Below are positions 1 to 5,594 of a stretch of DNA of 9,767 nucleotides, in pieces. The DNA is taken from assembly GCA_900553545.1 (NCBI GenBank), contig USDP01000052.1:1-9767 (forward strand), in the 5' to 3' direction. The position numbers and the translations under genes are program-made. Under the pieces are notes generated by a model that was given only the letters and a program-made list of their open reading frames with translations, made no database searches and was not told where the DNA came from. Position 1 is the stretch's first letter. Each line of letters opens with the position of its first letter. Origin of the DNA: an uncultured Eubacteriales bacterium. GTDB lineage: Bacteria; Bacillota; Clostridia; Oscillospirales; Oscillospiraceae.

Positions 1-1034
1 CCGAGGATCTCGACGGGGTTCGTGAGGGTCATGAACTCGATGCCCTCTTCCTTCGCGTGGTGCTGCTCTTCAAGTCTCGCGGGCATTTCGGCCTCGCCGC
101 GGCGGTAGACGATGTACACCTTCTCCGCGCCCATGCGCTTGGCGCAGCGGGCCGCGTCCATGGCGACGTTGCCGCCGCCGACGATGGCCGCCGCGTGGCT
201 GACGAGGATCGGGGTGTCGTACTCTTCCTTGTACGCCTTCATCAGGTTGATACGGGTGAGGTATTCGTTCGCGGAGCAGACGCCCTTGAGCGCCTCGCCC
301 GGAATGTGCATGAACATCGGCAGGCCCGCGCCGGAGCCGACGAAGACAGCTTTATAGCCCATCTCGAACAGGTCGTCAATCGAGAGCACCTTGCCGATGA
401 CCATGTCGGTCATGACCTCGACGCCCTGCGCCTTCAGCTTTTCCACTTCATTCGCGACGATTGCCTTCGGCAGACGGAACTCCGGAATGCCGTAGACCAG
501 AACGCCGCCAGCGGTATGGAGCGCCTCGAAGATCGAGACCTGATAGCCCTTCTTGGCCAGCTCGGACGCGCAGGTCAGGCCGGACGGGCCGGAGCCGACG
601 ACCGCGACCTTGATGCCGTTGGAGGCAGCCTTCTCAGGCATGGCGTTGACATTTTCACGATACCAGTCGGCGACGAAGCGCTCGAGACGGCCGATGGCGA
701 CCGGCTCGCCCTTCACGCCGCGGACGCACTTGCTCTCGCACTGCGTCTCCTGCGGACAGACACGGCCGGAGAGCGCGGGCAGCGCGTTCGTGGAGGTGAT
801 GATCTCATAGGCCGCAGCGAAATCGCCCTCAGCGACCTTGGCAATGAACTCGGGGATGCGGATGTTGACCGGGCAGCCCTGGGTGCACTGCGGCTTCTTA
901 CACTGCAGGCAGCGCTTGGCCTCGTTCACGGCCATCTCGGCGGTGTAGCCCAGCGTGACTTCTTTGAAATTATGGTTACGGACGTTGGCGTCCTGCTCCG
1001 GCATCGGAGTCTTTGTCATCTGCATGTTAGCCAT
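1..1034 (-). CDS. nfnB: NfnB: large (GltD-like) subunit of NADH-dependent reduced ferredoxin:NADP+ oxidoreductase, 3' end cut by window
   Basis: This is the cytoplasmic large subunit of the electron-bifurcating NfnAB enzyme, which couples NADH, reduced ferredoxin and NADP+ to make NADPH. The 344 visible codons begin at an ATG 7 bases after an AGGGAGGAAC ribosome binding site; another ATG three codons later is less well placed. The N-terminus carries the GltD-type iron-sulfur cysteines C42, C45, C50 and C54, then C93, C99 and C103. Only seven are present; in characterised Nfn proteins a Glu completes one [4Fe-4S] cluster, and E100 lies in that motif. An FAD Rossmann motif GSGPSG is at 147-152 and the NADPH motif GGGNVAMD at 286-293. 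The gene starts 15 bases after the nfnA stop, in the family's usual A-then-B order. Family members are about 460-470 residues, so roughly a quarter is missing beyond the left edge. A plain glutamate synthase small subunit (GltD) is the alternative, but the NfnA neighbour argues against it. Confidence 0.93.
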   Translation of the reverse strand, partial: MANMQMTKTPMPEQDANVRNHNFKEVTLGYTAEMAVNEAKRCLQCKKPQCTQGCPVNIRIPEFIAKVAEGDFAAAYEIITSTNALPALSGRVCPQETQCESKCVRGVKGEPVAIGRLERFVADWYRENVNAMPEKAASNGIKVAVVGSGPSGLTCASELAKKGYQVSIFEALHTAGGVLVYGIPEFRLPKAIVANEVEKLKAQGVEVMTDMVIGKVLSIDDLFEMGYKAVFVGSGAGLPMFMHIPGEALKGVCSANEYLTRINLMKAYKEEYDTPILVSHAAAIVGGGNVAMDAARCAKRMGAEKVYIVYRRGEAEMPARLEEQHHAKEEGIEFMTLTNPVEIL

Positions 1035-1049
1035 GGTTCCGTTCCTCCC

Positions 1050-1904
1050 TTACTTGATCAGCTCTTCGCCGAGCTTTTCGATGCGGCACTTGTGGCTCTG
1101 GCGGACCTCGGCCTCGCGCTCGCGGTAGACGCCGTTGCGGTTCATCAGCTCGGCGTAGTCGACCTGATGGCCGTCAAAGTCCGGGCCGTCGACGCACGCG
1201 AACTTGACCTCGCCGCCGACCGTCACGCGGCAGCCGCCGCACATGCCCGTGCCGTCGACCATGATCGGGTTCAGCGAGACGATGGTCTTCACGCCGAACG
1301 GCTTCGTGGTCTGGGAGACGAACTTCATCATCGGGATCGGGCCGATGGCGAGCACCTCGTCATACTGCTTACCGGATTCCAGCAGCTGCTGGAGCTTGAC
1401 GGTGACAAAGCCCTTTTCGCCATAGGAGCCGTCGTCGGTCATGAGGTACAGGTTGTCGCACGCAGACTTGAACTCGTCCTCGAGGATGACGATGTCCTTG
1501 TTGCGGAAGCCGACGATGACATCAGTCTCGACGCCCGCTTCCTTAAACGCCTTTGCGGACGGATAGGCAATCGCACAGCCGACGCCGCCGCCGACCACGC
1601 AGACGCGCTTCTTGCCCTCGACATCCGTCGGCTTGCCGAGCGGGCCGACGAAGTCCTGGATATAGTCGCCCTCGTTCATGCTGCCGAGCAGCTCGGTGGA
1701 CAGGCCGACCTTCTGGAAGATGATTGCGACCGTGCCCTTTTCGCGGTCGTAACCGGCAATGGTCAGCGGCACCCGCTCAGACTTGTCGTCCACGCGGAAG
1801 ATAATGAACTGACCGGCTTTCGCCTTCCGCGCCACGAACGGAGCTTCGATCTCCATATAGGTGACGGCGGAATTGAGTTCCTTCTTACATACGATCTTGT
1901 ACAT
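1050..1904 (-). CDS. nfnA: NfnA: ferredoxin-NADP reductase-like small subunit
   Basis: This is the small subunit of the Nfn bifurcating transhydrogenase (also called SudB or FNR alpha subunit), 284 residues, full length for the family. The N-terminal half is the FAD-binding barrel with the flavin motif ERVPLTIA at 43-50. It is followed by the nucleotide-binding motif VVGGGVGCAIAYP at about 103-115. Near the C-terminus is a [2Fe-2S] motif, D217-x4-C222-x2-C225-x11-C237. It matches the PyrK-type four-cysteine motif except that Asp replaces the first Cys, which is the unusual Asp(Cys)3 ligation known for the P. furiosus homologue. That substitution separates it from PyrK of dihydroorotate dehydrogenase. 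The ATG is preceded by AAGGGATGAG at a slightly long spacing. The gene is first in the nfnAB operon and has its own promoter about 80 bases upstream. Confidence 0.94.
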   Translation of the reverse strand: MYKIVCKKELNSAVTYMEIEAPFVARKAKAGQFIIFRVDDKSERVPLTIAGYDREKGTVAIIFQKVGLSTELLGSMNEGDYIQDFVGPLGKPTDVEGKKRVCVVGGGVGCAIAYPSAKAFKEAGVETDVIVGFRNKDIVILEDEFKSACDNLYLMTDDGSYGEKGFVTVKLQQLLESGKQYDEVLAIGPIPMMKFVSQTTKPFGVKTIVSLNPIMVDGTGMCGGCRVTVGGEVKFACVDGPDFDGHQVDYAELMNRNGVYREREAEVRQSHKCRIEKLGEELIK

Positions 1905-1929
1905 AGTGTTTGCTCATCCCTTCATTTGT

Positions 1930-1941
1930 CGTAATATTACG
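1930..1941. promoter_or_regulatory. 12-base perfect palindrome in the nfnAB leader
   Basis: CGTAATATTACG reads identically on both strands. It lies inside the predicted nfnA 5' leader, about 35-46 bases after the inferred transcription start and 26 bases before the ATG. It could be an operator for a dimeric repressor, but a perfect 12-base palindrome is expected a couple of times by chance in a window this size. I do not recognise it as the site of a named regulator. Confidence 0.25.
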
Positions 1942-1982
1942 CCGGATGGCGCTCTATATCACGCTTGTTTTCCAACATGCCC

Positions 1983-2011
1983 ATTCTAACATAGAGTGCG
2001 CTTATTTGCAA
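1983..2011 (-). promoter_or_regulatory. Sigma-A promoter of nfnAB (extended -10)
   Basis: On the minus strand, TTGCAA (2011-2006) is followed by exactly 17 bases and then TAGAAT (1988-1983). The bases ATGT directly before the -10 add an extended -10 TGn element. The predicted start is near 1976, giving a leader of about 72 bases to the nfnA ATG. The -35 begins only 4 bases after the gluQ stop codon, and there is no terminator between them, so gluQ read-through into nfnAB is also possible. Confidence 0.75.
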
Positions 2012-2014
2012 ATC

Positions 2015-2917
2015 CTACCGGTGGAAAAATACCGAATTTACAAAAATATTTTTGGTAAAAACGTGCGTCCAGTCGAATTCCTGCGTCAGCTCTGCCGCGC
2101 TGGCCGCCTCCGGCCTGTCCAATAATCCCGCCAGAAACGCCAGCTTGCCCAAAAGCTGCCCTGCTGTCAGCGTTTGGCGCAGCACGCCGAGGTCGAGATC
2201 GTGCTCGCGCTTCGAGAGCCTGCGTCCGTCCGGCGCGCAGAGCAGCGGCACATGGTAATAGTGCGGATGCGGCAGGCCGAGCTGCGTTTGCAGCCAGAGC
2301 TGCCGCGGCGTCGACCGCAGGAGGTCCGCGCCGCGCACGATCTCCGTCACACCACCCGCCGCGTCGTCCACGACGACGGCCAGCTGATAGGCGTAGACGC
2401 CGTCCGACCGGCGGAGGATGAAATCTCCGCACTCCCGCGCCAGATTTTCGCGCATTTCTCCCTGCAAACCGTCTACAAACGAAACTTTCTCGTCCGGCAC
2501 GCGCACGCGCCAGGCCGGCCGCCGCGTCTTTGCCGCGCGCTCCGCCGCCGTGAGATCGCGGCACGTCCCGGCGTAGATCACCGCCCCGTCGGAGGCGTGC
2601 GGAGCCGAGGCCGCGTGCAGCTCGTTCCGGCTGCAATAGCAGGGATAGGTGTCCAGCCTGGCAAACGCCTCCGCATACGCCTCCGTCCGCTGCGACTGCG
2701 GCGTCTGTTCCTCGTCCCAGTCCAGGCCCAGCCATTCAAGGTCGCGCCGGAGCTGCGCGGCGTATTCCGGCCGGCAGCGGTCGGGGTCGAGATCTTCAAT
2801 GCGCAGGATCATTTTTCCGCCCGCACTCCGCACGGAGAGCCAGGCCAGCAGCGCCGAAAACACATTTCCTAAGTGCATCCGCCCGCTTGGGCTTGGGGCG
2901 AACCGCCCTACTACCAT
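2015..2917 (-). CDS. gluQ: Glutamyl-Q tRNA(Asp) synthetase (GluQRS / YadB family)
   Basis: This is a class I aminoacyl-tRNA synthetase paralogue. The family attaches glutamate to queuosine at position 34 of tRNA(Asp), rather than to a tRNA acceptor end. The 300 residues match the roughly 300 of E. coli YadB and lack the anticodon-binding half that makes true GluRS about 480 residues. The N-terminus has RFAPSPSG followed by the HIGH-like HLGN (15-18). The KMSKS-like motif is RRLSKRE (232-238). The zinc-ligand pattern C93-x-C95, Y115 and C119 is that of YadB. The DFILRRSDGVYAYQLAVVVDD region and the terminal VNSVF also match the family. The ATG is preceded by AAGGAAG; an overlapping ATG at 2922 is out of frame. 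It has its own promoter and lies upstream of nfnAB on the same strand. Glutamylation of Q-tRNA is inferred from family and depends on the cell having queuosine. Confidence 0.9.
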   Translation of the reverse strand: MVVGRFAPSPSGRMHLGNVFSALLAWLSVRSAGGKMILRIEDLDPDRCRPEYAAQLRRDLEWLGLDWDEEQTPQSQRTEAYAEAFARLDTYPCYCSRNELHAASAPHASDGAVIYAGTCRDLTAAERAAKTRRPAWRVRVPDEKVSFVDGLQGEMRENLARECGDFILRRSDGVYAYQLAVVVDDAAGGVTEIVRGADLLRSTPRQLWLQTQLGLPHPHYYHVPLLCAPDGRRLSKREHDLDLGVLRQTLTAGQLLGKLAFLAGLLDRPEAASAAELTQEFDWTHVFTKNIFVNSVFFHR

Positions 2918-2938
2918 ACCATCACTTCCTTTTCGCCC

Positions 2939-2967
2939 ATTCTAGCATACCCGCGCGGAAAAAGCAA
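2939..2967 (-). promoter_or_regulatory. Promoter of gluQ, overlapping the upstream terminator
   Basis: On the minus strand, TTGCTT (2967-2962) is followed by 17 bases and TAGAAT (2944-2939), with an extended TATGC just before the -10. The predicted start is near 2932, which leaves a leader of only about 15 bases that is mostly the AAGGAAG ribosome binding site. The -35 falls inside the T-tract of the terminator of the preceding transporter gene. The sequence TATGYTAGAATGGGC is shared with the nfnA promoter. Confidence 0.65.
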
Positions 2968-2995
2968 AAGGCCCCGCTTTGAAAAGCGGGGCCTT
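2959..2995 (-). terminator. Rho-independent terminator of the Na+/Pi transporter gene
   Basis: A 12-base-pair stem, very G+C rich (arms 2968-2979 and 2984-2995), closes a 4-base loop. On the minus strand it is followed by TTTTGCTTTTT. It starts 10 bases after the transporter stop codon. No T-tract follows on the plus strand, so it works in one direction only. Confidence 0.93.
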
Positions 2996-3005
2996 GGTGC
3001 GCAGC

Positions 3006-4763
3006 TCAGAGATGGTACTGCTGGCTGTATTCCTCGTAATAGCGCTCGTGGGTATCGGATTTCATTTCCTTGATGCTGGAAAGGTATTCGTGCGTGTCGA
3101 ACGAGTCGGATTCCAGCTCGATCATGGCGACGGCGATGTTCGAGCAGTGGTCGGCCACGCGCTCGTAGTTGGTCAGCAGGTCGTTGAAGAGGAAGCCGTT
3201 GAGCAGCGTACAGTGGCCCTTCTGGAGGCGGTCGACATGGTGGAGCTTCAGCTCGTCGCAGAGATCGTCGATCAGCTCCTCCAGCGGCTCTACGCGGGAG
3301 GCCAGGGAGAGATCATTGCGGATGAAGGCATTGACCGTGATATGGACAATCTCGGCCAGCGCAGATTCCAGCACGGCCAGCTCGCGCAGGGCATCGTCGG
3401 AGAAGACAATGCTCTTTTCGCGCATCTCTTTCGCCGTCTGCGCAATATTGAGCGCGTGGTCAGAAATGCGCTCGAAATCGGAGATCGTGTGCAGGAATTT
3501 CGAGGCGTCCTCGTTCTGCTTTGAGCTAAGCTCCTGCCCGGTCAGCTTGACAAGGTAGCTGCCGAGGCGGTCTTCGTAGCGGTCGACGACCTGCTCCATC
3601 TCGACGACGGTGCGGTAGCCCTCGTCGGAATAGTGGTGCAGGAGGCGCATGGCCTCGGCGAGGTTTTCCTGCGCCTCAGCGGCCATGGAGTTGATGGTGA
3701 TGCGGCTCTGCTCGATGGCGAGGGCCGGGTGCTGGATGAAGCGCTCCTCGAGGCGGATCGTCTCGTCCGTGGCCTCGGCCTGGACGGGCTTGTCCTTGAC
3801 CAACAGATCGACGACCTTTTCGATGACGTCGATGAACGGCAGAAGAATGACGACCTTGACGAAGCGGAAGAGCGTGTTGACGAAGGCGATGGAGACGCTC
3901 GACATCGTCATGCTCATGAAATCAAACTGTACGAAGGCATTGACGAGGTAGAACGCTGCGGCCCAGAAGATGACGCCCACAACCTCGACCACGAGGTAGA
4001 CCATAGCCGTGCGCTTGCCGTCGACATTCGCGCCGATGGCGGACAGCAGCACCGGCAGGGCCGCGCCGATGGCGATGCCCATGATGATCGGCAGGGCCAT
4101 CGAAAAATCGATGACGCCCGTGGAGGCCAGCGCCTGCAAAATGCCGACGGCGGCAGATGCGCTTTGCAGCACGCAGGTGAACAGCGTGCCGAAGAGGATA
4201 CCGAGCATGGGATTGGAGAACGTGGTGAGAATGCGCAAAAATGTGGGGTCGCTCCGCAGTGGGGAGACAGCCCCGGACATGGCGCTCATGCCGAACATCA
4301 GCACGGCAAAACCCATCAGAATGTCGCCGATGTGGCGCTTCGTCTGGCTCTTGGAGAACATGCGGAGCACGATGCCAACGACCGAAATAATGCCCGTCAG
4401 CGTGGCCGTGGAGAACAGGTCGATCCAGCCGCCGCCTCCGCCAAGGTCGGAAAGGCAGATGATCCAGCCGGTGATGGACGTGCCGAGGATGGCGCCCATG
4501 ACGATGGAGATGGCCTGGCGCACCCGCATCATGCCGGAGTTCACAAAGCCGACCACCATGACCGACGTCGCCGACGACGACTGAATGACCGCCGTCACGC
4601 CCGTGCCGAGTAAAAATCCCTTCAGCGGGCTGCCCGTGAGGCGGAAGAGGATGACCTCCAGTTTGTTGCCGGCGACCTTTTTCAGTCCGTCGCCCATCAG
4701 CGCCATGCCAAACAGGAACAGTGCGATCCCGCTCAGCAGCGAGATCAGATTCGCAATGCTCAA
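3006..4763 (-). CDS. Na+/phosphate cotransporter with C-terminal PhoU-like domain (NptA/YjbB family)
   Basis: This is a membrane symporter predicted to import inorganic phosphate with sodium, 585 residues. The first 320 or so residues are strongly hydrophobic and contain the two inverted Na_Pi_cotrans repeats. Each repeat carries the signature glutamine-serine motif: QSSSAT at 61-66 and QSASA at 200-204. Residues from about 340 to the end are a helical PhoU-like domain with two metal-binding E-x3-D motifs, in DFERISDH (429-436) and NYERVADH (532-539). The start is a TTG at 4763, chosen because GGAGGA lies exactly 7 bases upstream and the protein then begins with a typical hydrophobic helix. 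It is transcribed divergently from a PhoP/PhoR-type pair, with a candidate Pho-box array between them. Family members of this type can also work as phosphate exporters (YjbB of E. coli), so direction of transport is inferred from the starvation-type regulation. Confidence 0.92.
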   Translation of the reverse strand: MSIANLISLLSGIALFLFGMALMGDGLKKVAGNKLEVILFRLTGSPLKGFLLGTGVTAVIQSSSATSVMVVGFVNSGMMRVRQAISIVMGAILGTSITGWIICLSDLGGGGGWIDLFSTATLTGIISVVGIVLRMFSKSQTKRHIGDILMGFAVLMFGMSAMSGAVSPLRSDPTFLRILTTFSNPMLGILFGTLFTCVLQSASAAVGILQALASTGVIDFSMALPIIMGIAIGAALPVLLSAIGANVDGKRTAMVYLVVEVVGVIFWAAAFYLVNAFVQFDFMSMTMSSVSIAFVNTLFRFVKVVILLPFIDVIEKVVDLLVKDKPVQAEATDETIRLEERFIQHPALAIEQSRITINSMAAEAQENLAEAMRLLHHYSDEGYRTVVEMEQVVDRYEDRLGSYLVKLTGQELSSKQNEDASKFLHTISDFERISDHALNIAQTAKEMREKSIVFSDDALRELAVLESALAEIVHITVNAFIRNDLSLASRVEPLEELIDDLCDELKLHHVDRLQKGHCTLLNGFLFNDLLTNYERVADHCSNIAVAMIELESDSFDTHEYLSSIKEMKSDTHERYYEEYSQQYHL

Positions 4764-4770
4764 CGCAGTT

Positions 4771-4776
4771 TCCTCC
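4771..4776 (-). promoter_or_regulatory. Ribosome binding site that fixes the TTG start of the transporter
   Basis: On the minus strand GGAGGA stands 7 bases before the TTG at 4763. No in-frame ATG is better placed: the next in-frame Met codon is well inside the first membrane helix. This decides the start of the transporter. Confidence 0.8.
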
Positions 4777-4798
4777 GATTTTCAATGTTACGCGCTCT

Positions 4799-4853
4799 AT
4801 GATAGCGGCCCCATGTTAAATGCCGTGTAATTTTTATGTAAAATCCAAGTTAA
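4799..4853 (-). promoter_or_regulatory. Pho-box array and -10 element of the phosphate transporter promoter
   Basis: Four hexamers lie on the minus strand: TTAACT (4853-4848), TTTACA (4842-4837), ATTACA (4831-4826) and TTAACA (4819-4814). Their starts are 11, 11 and 12 bases apart. The B. subtilis PhoP box is TT(A/T/C)ACA repeated at about 11 bases; two hexamers match fully and two differ at one base. Nine bases beyond the last hexamer is a -10-like TATCAT (4804-4799). If transcription starts near 4792, the array spans about -61 to -22, the placement typical of PhoP-activated promoters. There is no good -35, as expected for an activator-dependent promoter. Binding by the adjacent regulator is inference. 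Confidence 0.7.
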
Positions 4854-4856
4854 ATC

Positions 4857-4885
4857 TTGCATTTTCCCGATTCTTCACATACACT
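4857..4885 (+). promoter_or_regulatory. Probable promoter of the phoPR operon
   Basis: TTGCAT (4857-4862) is followed by 17 bases and TACACT (4880-4885). The predicted start near 4892 leaves a leader of about 28 bases. A TATATA just downstream (4885-4890) is an alternative -10 but has poor spacing. The hexamer array ends right at the -35, so the same bound regulator could also act on this promoter. Confidence 0.45.
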
Positions 4886-4919
4886 ATATAGAAGAAAGAT
4901 GGAACGGGAGGAAGCAGCC

Positions 4920-5594
4920 ATGATCTATATTCTTGAGGACGACGAGTCCATCCGCAAGCTCGTCGTCTACGGACTGGCGAGCCAGGGCTTCACAGTGGAG
5001 GGCTTCGCGCTGCCATCCGCGTTCCACCGCGCGATGGAGCGGGCCCTGCCGGAGCTGGTGCTGCTCGACCTCATGCTCCCGGAGGAGGACGGACTGCACA
5101 TTCTGCGCGATCTGCGCGCCTCCGCCGCCACGCGGACGCTGCCCGTCATCCTGCTGACCGCAAGGGACACGGAATATGACCGCGTCATCGGACTCGACGG
5201 CGGTGCGGATGATTTCATCACGAAGCCGTTCAGTATGCTGGAGCTTGCGGCGCGCATCCGGGCCGTGCTCCGGCGGACAGGCTCCGCCGCGCCGCGCGAA
5301 TACCGCGCCGGGCCGCTGCGTGTCTGTCCGGCGCAGCGCATCGTGCAGGTGGACGACGCGGACATCACACTGACGAACAAGGAATTCGAACTGTTGTGCC
5401 TGCTGCTGGAAAATCAAGGCATCGTCCTCGCACGTGCAACGCTGATGGATCGCGTGTGGGGCATGGAGCTGGAGCGGGAGAACCGCACGCTCGACGTCCA
5501 CGTCCGGACGCTCCGGGCCAAGCTCGGCCCGGCGGGCGGCCTCATTGAGACGGTGCGCGGCGTCGGCTACCGGATCGGAGGGGAACGGACATGA
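4920..5594 (+). CDS. phoP: OmpR/PhoB-family response regulator (PhoP-type)
   Basis: This is a cytoplasmic DNA-binding response regulator, 224 residues, likely the transcription factor for phosphate starvation. The receiver domain (about 1-116) has the acidic pocket E6-D7-D8, phospho-acceptor D50 in LVLLDLMLP, switch T80 and the conserved K102-P103 pair. The C-terminal winged helix (about 128-220) has the recognition-helix region ENRTLDVHVRTLRAKL and the end motif VRGVGYRI typical of the OmpR class. The start chosen is the ATG at 4920, with GGGAGGAAG at 4906-4914. Upstream in-frame ATG codons at 4857 and 4899 lack a good ribosome binding site, and the first would lie in the promoter. The stop overlaps the kinase start by 4 bases. 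The phosphate role is inferred from the divergent Na+/Pi transporter and the box array; the sequence of the regulator alone would not settle it. Confidence 0.93.
   Translation: MIYILEDDESIRKLVVYGLASQGFTVEGFALPSAFHRAMERALPELVLLDLMLPEEDGLHILRDLRASAATRTLPVILLTARDTEYDRVIGLDGGADDFITKPFSMLELAARIRAVLRRTGSAAPREYRAGPLRVCPAQRIVQVDDADITLTNKEFELLCLLLENQGIVLARATLMDRVWGMELERENRTLDVHVRTLRAKLGPAGGLIETVRGVGYRIGGERT

Noticed and set aside
57..1934. A 625-codon open frame on the plus strand antisense to nfnA and nfnB
   Set aside because: It lies opposite two clearly conserved genes, its translation is low-complexity and rich in Ala, Asp, Arg and Leu, and it matches no family. It arises from the G/C-biased third codon positions of the real genes.
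1986..2735. An alternative minus-strand frame overlapping gluQ, giving a Gly/Arg/Ala-rich protein
   Set aside because: gluQ in the other frame has all synthetase motifs through to its C-terminus; this frame has none.
3633..4613. A His- and Asp-rich open frame on the plus strand opposite the phosphate transporter
   Set aside because: The His/Asp/Gly repeats are the antisense reading of Val, Ile and Met codons in membrane helices. It has no ribosome binding site and no recognisable domain.
4857..4919. A 21-residue N-terminal extension of the response regulator starting upstream of 4920
   Set aside because: The region contains the predicted promoter, the extension is not part of a receiver domain, and the ATG at 4920 has the strong ribosome binding site.
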